Positions 1-6,661 of a stretch of DNA of 64,000 nucleotides are shown one piece after another. The translations under genes and the position numbers were made by a program. How positions within the stretch are numbered: position 1 is the first letter of the stretch; each line of letters begins with the position of its first letter. Origin of the DNA: Fibrobacter sp. UWB10 (lineage in GTDB: Bacteria; Fibrobacterota; Fibrobacteria; Fibrobacterales; Fibrobacteraceae). The notes under the pieces were generated by a model. That model was not told where the DNA came from. It was given only the letters and a program-made list of their open reading frames with translations, and ran no database searches. The stretch lies in the NCBI RefSeq assembly GCF_900182935.1, contig NZ_FXUE01000001.1:992001-1056000 (forward strand), read 5' to 3'.

Positions 1-119
1 AATACCTGGACATCCTTCACGCACTTTTCAATCGTAGCGCGGTCATAAATCCAAAGCGGGGTGCCGTACTGTTCGGCAGCCTTCACAAAAACGTCTTGAG
101 GAATAGAATAGTTTGCCAT
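1..119 (-). CDS. lysA: Diaminopimelate decarboxylase, N-terminal part (runs off the window)
   Basis: Only the first 39 codons are present, reading leftward from an ATG at 119-117. The start of the protein reads MANYSIPQDVFVKAAEQYG and continues TPLWIYDRATIEKCVKDV. A YGTPL.(V/I)YD motif close to the N-terminus is typical of fold-type III PLP decarboxylases, above all LysA, which makes L-lysine from meso-diaminopimelate in the cytoplasm. No Shine-Dalgarno sequence is visible. A TAAATTTA box at 128-135 lies 16 nt before the ATG, so the message may have a very short leader. The active-site lysine and the C-terminal barrel are outside the window, so a related decarboxylase (for example carboxynorspermidine decarboxylase) is not formally excluded. 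Confidence 0.72.
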   Translation of the reverse strand, partial: MANYSIPQDVFVKAAEQYGTPLWIYDRATIEKCVKDVQV

Positions 120-246
120 ACGGGGGTTAAATTTAGAAAATGAGTATGAGGTATGAGGTCGCACTGACGTGCTTTGAGGTCGCTTCGCTTTGGGGAAAGA
201 GAATTGGGTGGCGTGGGATTTGTGCCGACTTTACACAAAATGAAAA

Positions 247-269
247 ACGCCGAGCGATTTGCCCGGCGT
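247..269 (-). terminator. Rho-independent terminator of the H1-like/CBM48 gene
   Basis: The arms ACGCCGGG and CTCGGCGT (minus strand, one G-T pair) enclose a 7-nt loop and are followed by TTTTTC. The hairpin sits 24 nt after the stop codon of the minus-strand gene ending at 293. Confidence 0.8.
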
Positions 270-292
270 CATTTCAATTGCTATAAAAGCGA

Positions 293-742
293 TTAGACGT
301 GTTTGACCTTGTTGTCGCCTTCGTCCCAGTACTGGCCATCGCAAACGAACTTGTATTCGTAATCGCCAGAATCGAGGGTGATCTTGCCAGTCCAAAGACC
401 AGTCTTCTTGTCCTTCTTGAGCATGTCCTTGTCAACAGCCCAGTTGTTGAAGGAGCCTGCAACGGACACGGTGGTGGCCAGCGGGCAGTTGGCTTCGAAC
501 ACAACCGTCACCTTCTTGGGAGCCTTAGCAGCGGCCTTCTTTTCAGCAGCAGCCTTCGGGGCGGCCTTCTTAGCAGCCGGCTTAGCGGCAACAGCTTTCT
601 TTTCTGCAGCCGGCTTTGCAGCGGTCTTGCAGGCAGCCTTCTTGGCCGGGGCCTTCTTTTCGGCGACAGCCTTCGGAGCAGCCTTAGCGGCAACCTTCTT
701 GGCAGCGGCCTTGGCAACTACAGTTTTTGTTCCTTTAGACAT
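293..742 (-). CDS. Histone H1-like Lys/Ala-rich tail fused to a CBM48/AMPK-type glycogen-binding domain
   Basis: This is a 149-aa protein in two parts. Residues about 1-77 are almost only Lys, Ala and Pro in imperfect repeats (KAAPKAAAEKK, APAKKAACK), like bacterial histone H1-type or AlgP-type tails that bind nucleic acid. Residues about 78-149 form a compact beta domain with VSVAGSFNNW, GLWTGKITL and YEYKFVCDGQYW, the hallmarks of the CBM48/AMPK-beta glycogen-binding fold. The start at 742 is preferred over an in-frame ATG at 769 because AAGGAG lies just before it, while the upstream ATG sits inside the promoter box. It is a monocistronic unit with its own promoter box (769-776) and terminator. 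Stand-alone CBM48 domains usually bind alpha-glucans and Fibrobacter stores glycogen, so a role at glycogen is an inference; what the basic tail binds is unknown. Confidence 0.8.
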   Translation of the reverse strand: MSKGTKTVVAKAAAKKVAAKAAPKAVAEKKAPAKKAACKTAAKPAAEKKAVAAKPAAKKAAPKAAAEKKAAAKAPKKVTVVFEANCPLATTVSVAGSFNNWAVDKDMLKKDKKTGLWTGKITLDSGDYEYKFVCDGQYWDEGDNKVKHV

Positions 743-768
743 ACTTATCTCCTTGCTTTGTTTGTGCA

Positions 769-776
769 CAAAGATA
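769..776 (-). promoter_or_regulatory. -10-type box TATCTTTG upstream of the H1-like/CBM48 gene
   Basis: A TATCTTTG box (TAnnTTTG pattern) lies 26 nt before the ATG, with an AAGGAG ribosome binding site in between. No convincing -35 is visible. The same octamer precedes lon and tRNA-Leu in this window. Confidence 0.55.
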
Positions 777-806
777 GTAAAAAAAAATCAACTTGTCTAA
801 TTTTTC

Positions 807-814
807 TATATTTG
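807..814 (+). promoter_or_regulatory. -10-type box TATATTTG directly in front of rpe
   Basis: TATATTTG ends only 4 nt before the rpe ATG, so transcription starting about 5-7 nt after the box would begin at the start codon. There is no Shine-Dalgarno sequence and no clear -35. Confidence 0.55.
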
Positions 815-818
815 GACT

Positions 819-1469
819 ATGCTCAAGCAAATTATCGCCCCTAGCGTTTTAAACGCAAACTTCCTCGAACTCGGCAACGGTCTTAAGGCTATCGAAAACG
901 GTGGCGCAGGCCTTGTTCACCTCGACATCATGGACGGACACTTTGTCCCAAATATCAGCTTCGGCCCGGGAATTTCTGCCTGCGTGGGCAAGGGCACTAA
1001 GCTCCCGCTCGATTGCCACCTGATGATTGAAAATCCTGAAAACTACGTGGGTGAATTTGCAAAGGCCGGCGCAAGCCTCATCAGCGTGCATGCAGAAACC
1101 ACGAATCACCTCGACCGCCTGCTGCACCAGATTAAGGAACTCGGTGTCAAGCCCGCAGTGGCCATTAATCCGGCAACTCCGCTCGAAAGCATCAAGTACG
1201 TGCTCGATATCGTAGACATGGTTTTGGTGATGTCAGTGAACCCGGGATTCGGCGGCCAGAGCCTGATTCCTTACTGCCTCGACAAGATTCGCGAACTTCG
1301 CCAGATTAAGCCGGAACTCGACATCCAAATTGATGGCGGCGTGAAGCTCGATAACATTCTCGCCTGCAAGGAAGCCGGAGCAAACGTGTTCGTGGTCGGT
1401 TCCGCGATTTTCGGCAAGCCCGATCCTGAAGCCGTTTGCCGCGAGTTCGTGAAGCTCGTTAACGGCTAG
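819..1469 (+). CDS. rpe: Ribulose-phosphate 3-epimerase
   Basis: The 216-aa product has the full length of the family and interconverts D-ribulose 5-phosphate and D-xylulose 5-phosphate in the pentose phosphate pathway. Family signatures are intact: IAPSVLNANF at the N-terminus (phosphate site and Ser), HLDIMDGHFVPNISFG (metal-binding His and the catalytic Asp), CHLMIENP, VMSVNPGFGGQ and the late IDGGV with the second catalytic Asp. It is a TIM-barrel, metal-dependent cytoplasmic enzyme. The ATG at 819 has no ribosome binding site and lies 12 nt after the first base of a TATATTTG box, which suggests a leaderless mRNA. The last 11 nt overlap the convergent gene ending at 1459, and no separate terminator is visible. 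Confidence 0.96.
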   Translation: MLKQIIAPSVLNANFLELGNGLKAIENGGAGLVHLDIMDGHFVPNISFGPGISACVGKGTKLPLDCHLMIENPENYVGEFAKAGASLISVHAETTNHLDRLLHQIKELGVKPAVAINPATPLESIKYVLDIVDMVLVMSVNPGFGGQSLIPYCLDKIRELRQIKPELDIQIDGGVKLDNILACKEAGANVFVVGSAIFGKPDPEAVCREFVKLVNG

Positions 1470-3138
1470 TTGCACCATTGGCGCGGTAGCGTTTTTCGCC
1501 ATCGCGGATAATCGCATTGTGGCGCTCCCTCTGAACGAAGGGGGCGTTTTTCTTTTGTGCTGCAGCTGGGAGGGCACGCGGAATCGATGATTTGACATTT
1601 TCGTCATAGTAGATTTTGCCCAAATAGGCGGCAGGCTGCTCGTCGCCACATGTTCCGCCACCCACACGCTTACTGTTGGCAAATTGAACCTCGCCCACCT
1701 TCAAGAACACTTGGTAACGTCCTTTGCCTCGTATATTTAATTTGGTCAAAATTTCAATTTCGTTATTTCCGTCGAACGTCATCACAGTATCGCCACCTGC
1801 AATCGATATAGTTCGGCTATGGATATCACGGGAATCAATGTCCGGCAGGTCGTAATAAGTCGGCATAGGGCACTCCAACAAACCGGTACCTTCCAGGTCT
1901 GTTAAAATGGCAAGCCTTACCGGAGCGTTCCATGTCAAATTGCCAAAGCCCACGTTCTGAATGCGGAGTTTCGCACGTAAAATTCCGTCGTCCCCTACGG
2001 TATCGCTCATCCACGATTCGCGCAGTACAAAACGATAGCCCAAGTGGTCATTGATGTACTTGAAACCCGAAAGCGAATCAACACGCGCTGGATCGTAATC
2101 AAAATCTTTCTGCTTAAACGGGGTCTTTTTCCAACTGTCAATCAGCTTGTTGTTCCACTGAATGTTCAGGTAACTTGTATGTGTGCGGAAGCCTTCGTAT
2201 GCCAAGAACTCTGGTGTATTGATGACCTGATAATTTTCTGCTGTCGTAAGCGCCTCGCCGCCGTAAGGCGTGTTGATGCTGTACTTTTCGAGCCAGGCCA
2301 CCCCTTCTTCGCGGCAGATAGACGTCGCACAATCCGCGCCCCAAGTGCCATAATCGTACTGCGTTCCTAAATAGCCGTCGTTGAACATTCCCACGCGATA
2401 CATGGTGTCGCCCTTCGCCTTCGCGATTTCTTTGAATTTATCGCCGTCGATATTAAAATCAACACCCCAGTTGTCAAAGCCCAAAACCTTCGCCGAATAG
2501 TTACCCGTGCGCGTAAGAATTTTGAGTTCGGTGGGAGTGTTACGGAGCATCAAGTTTACCGCCTCGGCCACACGGTCATAGGTGATATTCGTATCAGAGT
2601 GCATTTCACCGTAGGCGCCATGCATGCCCATTTCGAGAGCAACGATTACATCGGTATTTTTCGAAAGCACCGGCGCAAGCTGTTTCACATGCTTAAGCAC
2701 CCATTCATGATCCGGCGTCACATTGCTACGGCCATTGTACCACGGGTCGTAACAGATACGCACAATCACGTGTCCACTATTCTTGCGGATATTGTCAAAG
2801 GTCTCCTGCAAAACATTCAGAGCATCTTCAGTCAAATCTTGGTTCTTGCCCCAGGTGGTATCCTTCTTGCCTCCGGTTGTGTCGATTCCTAACCAAGCGT
2901 GGCTACTGAATTCCGAAATTTCAGCTCGCAAGTGCAGCAATTTGCTATAGGGATTTTCAATCGGCTTACCGCCCGAAGGCTTGAGGTGCAACACCTGCGG
3001 TGTATAGAATCCGCGATCGAAATTTTCAAGAGTCGCCATCGCATCAGTCGTGTCAATGTTCCGCTTCACAAGACCTGCCGCAAAAAGCGGCGTATGCAAA
3101 AGTACCGCAGCAATCGCCCAAATAACAAACTTCTTCAT
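1459..3138 (-). CDS. Secreted DUF4874/DUF4832 protein
   Basis: The 559-aa protein begins with a signal peptide (MKKFVIWAIAAVLLHTPLFA). The rest resembles proteins carrying the DUF4874 and DUF4832 pair: an N-terminal half with a barrel-like pattern (LLHLRAEISEF, VIVRICYDPWYNGRS, VALEMGMHGAYGEMHSD) and a C-terminal half ending in a beta-rich domain (RLRIQNVGFGNL-like segment). These proteins are exported and often sit near polysaccharide-degrading or exopolysaccharide genes; no activity is established that I can cite. The start at 3138 follows AGGGGG; an upstream in-frame ATG at 3174 would spoil the signal peptide. A TATATTAC box lies at 3184-3191. The gene follows the GH9 endoglucanase on the same strand, with a 123-nt gap, so a role in plant wall attack is a reasonable guess. 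Its 3' end overlaps rpe by 11 nt. Confidence 0.72.
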   Translation of the reverse strand: MKKFVIWAIAAVLLHTPLFAAGLVKRNIDTTDAMATLENFDRGFYTPQVLHLKPSGGKPIENPYSKLLHLRAEISEFSSHAWLGIDTTGGKKDTTWGKNQDLTEDALNVLQETFDNIRKNSGHVIVRICYDPWYNGRSNVTPDHEWVLKHVKQLAPVLSKNTDVIVALEMGMHGAYGEMHSDTNITYDRVAEAVNLMLRNTPTELKILTRTGNYSAKVLGFDNWGVDFNIDGDKFKEIAKAKGDTMYRVGMFNDGYLGTQYDYGTWGADCATSICREEGVAWLEKYSINTPYGGEALTTAENYQVINTPEFLAYEGFRTHTSYLNIQWNNKLIDSWKKTPFKQKDFDYDPARVDSLSGFKYINDHLGYRFVLRESWMSDTVGDDGILRAKLRIQNVGFGNLTWNAPVRLAILTDLEGTGLLECPMPTYYDLPDIDSRDIHSRTISIAGGDTVMTFDGNNEIEILTKLNIRGKGRYQVFLKVGEVQFANSKRVGGGTCGDEQPAAYLGKIYYDENVKSSIPRALPAAAQKKNAPFVQRERHNAIIRDGEKRYRANGATSR

Positions 3139-3183
3139 GGAGCCCCCTTCACAAAAAAACGGATACGGCATCAAGCCATATCC

Positions 3184-3191
3184 GTAATATA
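3184..3191 (-). promoter_or_regulatory. -10-type box TATATTAC upstream of the DUF4832 gene
   Basis: TATATTAC lies about 46 nt before the chosen ATG at 3138, in an AT-rich stretch. It is the same sequence class as the box in front of the ABC importer operon (12591-12598). No clear -35. Confidence 0.4.
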
Positions 3192-3261
3192 TATTATTCG
3201 GGGGTCAGGTTTAAGAAATCAATGAAAAAAACTAAAACCTGTGACCAATGAAACTCAAAAA

Positions 3262-4998
3262 CTACTTGTTATAAATCGCTTCGAGAGCGGCTGCAAGGTA
3301 AGCGAGGGGTGCGTTCCAGTTGATGGCCACTTCATTGGTCGCATAGCTGCAGCGGTCATCAATATAAGCAAGGGCCGGCTTGTCGGCAGCAGCATAATTC
3401 GGGCATTTCCAATTTTCCTTGCCGTCCAGGTTAATGTCCTGCTTGCCGAGGTGCGGACCACCCACAAGCATTCCCGGCACCGGATCGTCCACCATATCCG
3501 ATTCGCTCGGGCGGTGGTGCGGATTGCGCGGGCTCCTGTAACCGAAACCGGTCACGTAGGTAATGTCCTGCGGGTTCTTGCCGAGCAAATAGTCGAGGCA
3601 CTGTTGTGCGCCATCCAAATAGCTCTTGTCACCGGTGAGCAAATAAGCGTGAACCAGCACCATGCCGTTATTTGCCATGGCACTATTGCTACCCCAGTTC
3701 CAGCTCCATGGGAATGCAGGCAGGCGGTAGGCACTCGTGTCGCCCACAGCACGGAGGTTATTCGCTTCGTTAAGCACAGTCTTCTTGGCAGCGGCCACCA
3801 CATCCTTATCGAAGTCGGCAGAGTCAAGAGCCACGCGGAAGGCGGCAAGCATATTCACGTTGCCCCACCAAGCGCCATCGGGCGTGAAGAGGTTGTTCTT
3901 GAGATCTTCCTGATAATAGGGCTTCTTGGTCGCGCGGAAAAGTTCTGCAGCAGCCCAACGGAATTCATCCTTACCGTCTTCGCCGTCATGCATGTAGTTA
4001 CCCGTCTGCACGTCAGCAGGCTGCTTGTAGAACTGCTGCGGGTGCATCTTGGCCCAAGCATAAGCGCTTTCGGCGGCCTTGAGCATCTTATCGGAATAAG
4101 CCTTGTCCACATTCTTGTAAACGACACTTGCCTGCGCCATTACAGCAGCAAAGTCAAGCGTTGCCGTTACATTCTTGAGAATGGCGTAACGCGGAGCGTC
4201 ATCCTTTTCAGGGAGCACGCTACCACCGAACTTGAGAGTCGTCACCTTGTGATAAACGGCGCCATCCTTGTCTTGCATGGAAAGCATCCAATCCAAGTTG
4301 TAACGCACTTCTTCAAGAATTTCAGGATACTTTGCAAATTCGCGCGGAATATTCCATGTCAGCGAATCCAAATACTTCGGGAAGTTTTCATAAGCCTGCA
4401 ACAGCGTGAACACGGTAATGCCCGAATTCACAATGTACTTGCCATAGTCACCGGCATCGTACCAGCCGCGATCGGACTTGATAGTCTTTCCATTGCCCTT
4501 GCCGCCAGTCACCTTGTCAGAACCATAAATAATGACCTTGTCATCTTTATGGCCTGCGGCGCGAGCCCACTTGCCCGCATACTGCGGTTCGAGCGGCATA
4601 CTGGCACGCTGGTAGTAGAACCACTTGAGGCTAGCCTTCACCAAATCGTTATAGACATTCTTGCCCACGACAATCGGGGTGCCTACATATTCACCGCCGC
4701 GGAACAAGCGATAAGTTCCCGGAGTTTTCAAAGCAGAAATATCGAAAGTCTGAACTTCTTCGCCACTGTATTCCCAATCATAGACCATGGGGGCCTTCAG
4801 CTTCAGAACCGTTTTACCCTTGAGGTCGCGGACTTCGAGCCCGTTGGCATCGCTACCGGGGTAAACGACCGTCTTTTCGGCATTGGGGGCAAAACCCAGC
4901 TGGTTTACAAGGGGGCCTGCCACAGCGCCTGCTGCCGACAATGAAACAGTTGCCGAAGCAACAAGGAATTTCCCGAAAAAAGCTCTTTTTGTTTTCAT
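3262..4998 (-). CDS. Glycoside hydrolase family 9 endoglucanase with N-terminal Ig-like domain
   Basis: The 578-aa protein has a signal peptide (about residues 1-27), an N-terminal Ig-like CelD_N domain (about 28-112, with VNQLGFAPNAEKTVVYPG) and a GH9 (alpha/alpha)6 barrel. The catalytic base region is intact (GWYDAGDYGKY, D181 and D184), as are the conserved His pair (NPHHRPSESD, H494/H495) and the acid (NEVAINWNAPL, E556). GH9 enzymes of this layout cut beta-1,4-glucan with inversion, usually as endoglucanases, outside the cytoplasm. The protein stops right after the catalytic domain, with no SSSS linker, CBM or type IX-like tail, unlike the GH26 and PL1 proteins here. The ATG at 4998 is 12 nt from the first base of a TATATTCT box; AGG is too close to act as a ribosome site, so the mRNA may be leaderless. 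Exact substrate is not predictable from sequence alone. Confidence 0.93.
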   Translation of the reverse strand: MKTKRAFFGKFLVASATVSLSAAGAVAGPLVNQLGFAPNAEKTVVYPGSDANGLEVRDLKGKTVLKLKAPMVYDWEYSGEEVQTFDISALKTPGTYRLFRGGEYVGTPIVVGKNVYNDLVKASLKWFYYQRASMPLEPQYAGKWARAAGHKDDKVIIYGSDKVTGGKGNGKTIKSDRGWYDAGDYGKYIVNSGITVFTLLQAYENFPKYLDSLTWNIPREFAKYPEILEEVRYNLDWMLSMQDKDGAVYHKVTTLKFGGSVLPEKDDAPRYAILKNVTATLDFAAVMAQASVVYKNVDKAYSDKMLKAAESAYAWAKMHPQQFYKQPADVQTGNYMHDGEDGKDEFRWAAAELFRATKKPYYQEDLKNNLFTPDGAWWGNVNMLAAFRVALDSADFDKDVVAAAKKTVLNEANNLRAVGDTSAYRLPAFPWSWNWGSNSAMANNGMVLVHAYLLTGDKSYLDGAQQCLDYLLGKNPQDITYVTGFGYRSPRNPHHRPSESDMVDDPVPGMLVGGPHLGKQDINLDGKENWKCPNYAAADKPALAYIDDRCSYATNEVAINWNAPLAYLAAALEAIYNK

Positions 4999-5002
4999 AC
5001 CT

Positions 5003-5010
5003 AGAATATA
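5003..5010 (-). promoter_or_regulatory. -10-type box TATATTCT directly in front of the GH9 gene
   Basis: The box ends 4 nt before the ATG, the same geometry as rpe and the thioesterase gene. It lies right after the terminator hairpin of the upstream unit (5016-5039), so the GH9 gene is probably its own transcription unit. Confidence 0.5.
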
Positions 5011-5015
5011 CTTAA

Positions 5016-5039
5016 AAACGGGCTCCTTGAAGCCCGTTT
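5016..5039 (-). terminator. Rho-independent terminator after the amidase/coiled-coil unit
   Basis: A perfect 9-bp stem (AAACGGGCT / AGCCCGTTT) with a 6-nt loop is followed by a T-rich tract on the minus strand. It lies 34 nt after the stop at 5073. Confidence 0.8.
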
Positions 5040-5072
5040 AATCGTTTTTTCCGTTTTCAGCGGGAAACAGCC

Positions 5073-5501
5073 CTATTCCTTGTCCTTGTCGCCCACGGAA
5101 AGCTTTGTATCGCCCTTCGAAATCGAGAATCCCTTCTTGAGGGCAATTGCCGTGATAGCAATAATCAGAACAATCAGAACAGCGCAACCGCTCGGCGATG
5201 CAAGAGCAGCAACAGGAGACTGCTGCTTGATTGCTTCCTGCAATTCGGTCTGCAACTTCGCTATATCAGTGTTCAACGAATCATTTACGCCCTGCAGATG
5301 TTGCACGTCCAATTTCAATTGAGCAACCTGTGTAGAGCAAATCTGCAAATCCTTTGAGAGTGTCAAAGAATCCCTCTGCAAGCCCAAAATGGTCTTGTTC
5401 ACACTGTCCCTATGCTGCTTGAATTTCTTCATCAGCTCCATTTTGTTGAGTTTGGCGTTTGCATTGTCGGTAGAATCCGTTGCTTTAGTTACTTGAGGCA
5501 T
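5073..5501 (-). CDS. Small coiled-coil protein with one C-terminal membrane segment
   Basis: I do not recognise a family for this 142-aa protein. Residues about 35-98 show a heptad-like pattern rich in Leu, Gln, Asp and Lys, consistent with a coiled coil. Residues about 102-122 (CAVLIVLIIAITAIALKKG) form a single hydrophobic helix followed by a short charged tail. A typical Sec signal peptide is absent, so it may be a tail-anchored protein with the coiled coil in the cytoplasm, but topology cannot be fixed from sequence. AGGAAG precedes the ATG. It starts 23 nt after the stop of the amidase gene and shares one terminator with it, so the two are almost certainly co-transcribed. The pairing recalls endolysin plus holin- or spanin-like helper pairs of phages, but there is no other phage gene nearby. 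Confidence 0.72.
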   Translation of the reverse strand: MPQVTKATDSTDNANAKLNKMELMKKFKQHRDSVNKTILGLQRDSLTLSKDLQICSTQVAQLKLDVQHLQGVNDSLNTDIAKLQTELQEAIKQQSPVAALASPSGCAVLIVLIIAITAIALKKGFSISKGDTKLSVGDKDKE

Positions 5502-5524
5502 GTTTTCTTCTTCCTATTTGGGGG

Positions 5525-6520
5525 TTAATGCTTCTTGTTGACGAACAATTGAATAATCAGGGAAATAACGCTTTCAAAAAGCGATTTAGATTTTTTGGCA
5601 GGCGCCATTCTAGGAACCACCTTGACCGCAGGCTTTGCTGCAGGTTTCACTGCCGCAGGAGTCTCCGCCGAAGATGTATTTTCGGATGCAGGGGTTTGCG
5701 GCTTTGGCGCATCTGTTTTCGGAGTTTCGGGCGTAGTCGTTTCGACCTTAGTTGCGTCGGCCTTCGCTTCGGTCTGGGGCGGATTCGAGCTAGAACACTT
5801 TGCAATTATGGCCTTGAGCGACGGCGTAAACGGCCAGTCAAACTTGTCCTTGCGCACGTTCGTATGGTAGAACACTCCCTTAAAAGAGATAGCCTCTGCA
5901 TTATTTGCAAACGGGGCGTCATCGCTCTTGAAATTCATCGGAATATCATGAGTTCGACCAAGGTACTTGATTAAAGCGGAAACTGCATCTATCTGGACAT
6001 CCGTCATAGAGGCGAAATAATCGTAGCCCCTGTAATTCTGTTTGTCGTAAAATTGGTTTTCAGACACATTGCAGTAAACACTGCCGTAGGCATCGACAAG
6101 ATTTTCACCAGAAAGTTTTAATTGGCCGTAGTTTGAAATTTCGATACCAATAGACTGCTTTGACATGCTGCCGTTACCGCCAATGGCGCCACTTCCTAAA
6201 TGGTAGCTCCATTCGGCATCAGGGAACATCTCATAAATACGGCCCGAGCGGTCAACCAAGTACGAAACAGACACAAAATTGTCCTTGGTTGAAAGAGCGG
6301 TCACATCGGACTTGATATAGCCTACGGTAAAGTGCAGGCAAATGCTTTTCTTGACAGTCTTGGTCTTGTAGTAATAGGAATTGTAATTCGGACGAATTGA
6401 ATAAATCTTGACGCCGTTCCCGATATCAGTTGTCGTGGTCAACTTGTACTTGACCCCAGCCGAATTTGTCAGGTCTTTAAAGAAATCATCTTCTTTTTTC
6501 TGGATGCTTTCCGGCCTCAT
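5525..6520 (-). CDS. N-acetylmuramoyl-L-alanine amidase (amidase_2/PGRP fold) with a long Ala/Pro/Lys-rich tail
   Basis: The 331-aa protein has a zinc amidase domain at about residues 55-235. Candidate metal ligands are H63 (CLHFTVGY) and H219 (GVFYHTNVRKDKFDWP); the segments VSYLVDRSGRIYEMFPDAEWSYHLG and SIGIEISNYG are typical of amidase_2/PGRP enzymes that cut the bond between MurNAc and L-Ala of peptidoglycan. In the canonical family the second half of the metal site is H...K.DPG; here it is KFDWP, a variation that deserves attention. After residue about 245 there is a low-complexity Thr/Pro/Ala/Lys linker, then a short hydrophobic stretch near the C-terminus (SLFESVISLIIQLFV) that may touch a membrane. 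There is no classical signal peptide, as in many endolysins. AGAAGG precedes the ATG, and a TATATTGT box lies at 6549-6556. Confidence 0.85.
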   Translation of the reverse strand: MRPESIQKKEDDFFKDLTNSAGVKYKLTTTTDIGNGVKIYSIRPNYNSYYYKTKTVKKSICLHFTVGYIKSDVTALSTKDNFVSVSYLVDRSGRIYEMFPDAEWSYHLGSGAIGGNGSMSKQSIGIEISNYGQLKLSGENLVDAYGSVYCNVSENQFYDKQNYRGYDYFASMTDVQIDAVSALIKYLGRTHDIPMNFKSDDAPFANNAEAISFKGVFYHTNVRKDKFDWPFTPSLKAIIAKCSSSNPPQTEAKADATKVETTTPETPKTDAPKPQTPASENTSSAETPAAVKPAAKPAVKVVPRMAPAKKSKSLFESVISLIIQLFVNKKH

Positions 6521-6548
6521 AATTTATTTTCCTTCTTATAGATAAAGT

Positions 6549-6556
6549 ACAATATA
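6549..6556 (-). promoter_or_regulatory. -10-type box TATATTGT upstream of the amidase unit
   Basis: TATATTGT lies 28 nt before the amidase ATG, with the ribosome binding site in between. The identical octamer precedes the lipoprotein gene at 31791. No clear -35. Confidence 0.45.
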
Positions 6557-6613
6557 GATTTTTTATCTTGTTTTCATTATTCAAGAACAAACTTTTACAT
6601 ACAAAAACAAAAA

Positions 6614-6636
6614 ACCGCAGCGGGTCTCGCTGCGGC
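6614..6636 (-). terminator. Rho-independent terminator of the Opp/Dpp-type operon
   Basis: An 8-bp stem (CCGCAGCG / CGCTGCGG) with a 5-nt loop is followed by TTTTTTG on the minus strand, 25 nt after the last gene of the ABC importer operon. Confidence 0.88.
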
Positions 6637-6661
6637 TTTTCGTTTTAAAGGGTGTAAGCTA

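Noticed and set aside
299-844. Plus-strand open frames opposite the H1-like/CBM48 gene
   Set aside because: The Lys/Ala-rich repeats make the other strand open by composition. The minus-strand frame has a ribosome site, promoter box, terminator and a recognisable domain.
5073-6520. Prophage remnant
   Set aside because: Only a lysis-like pair is seen. No integrase, portal, capsid, tail or repressor gene and no attachment repeats are present around it.
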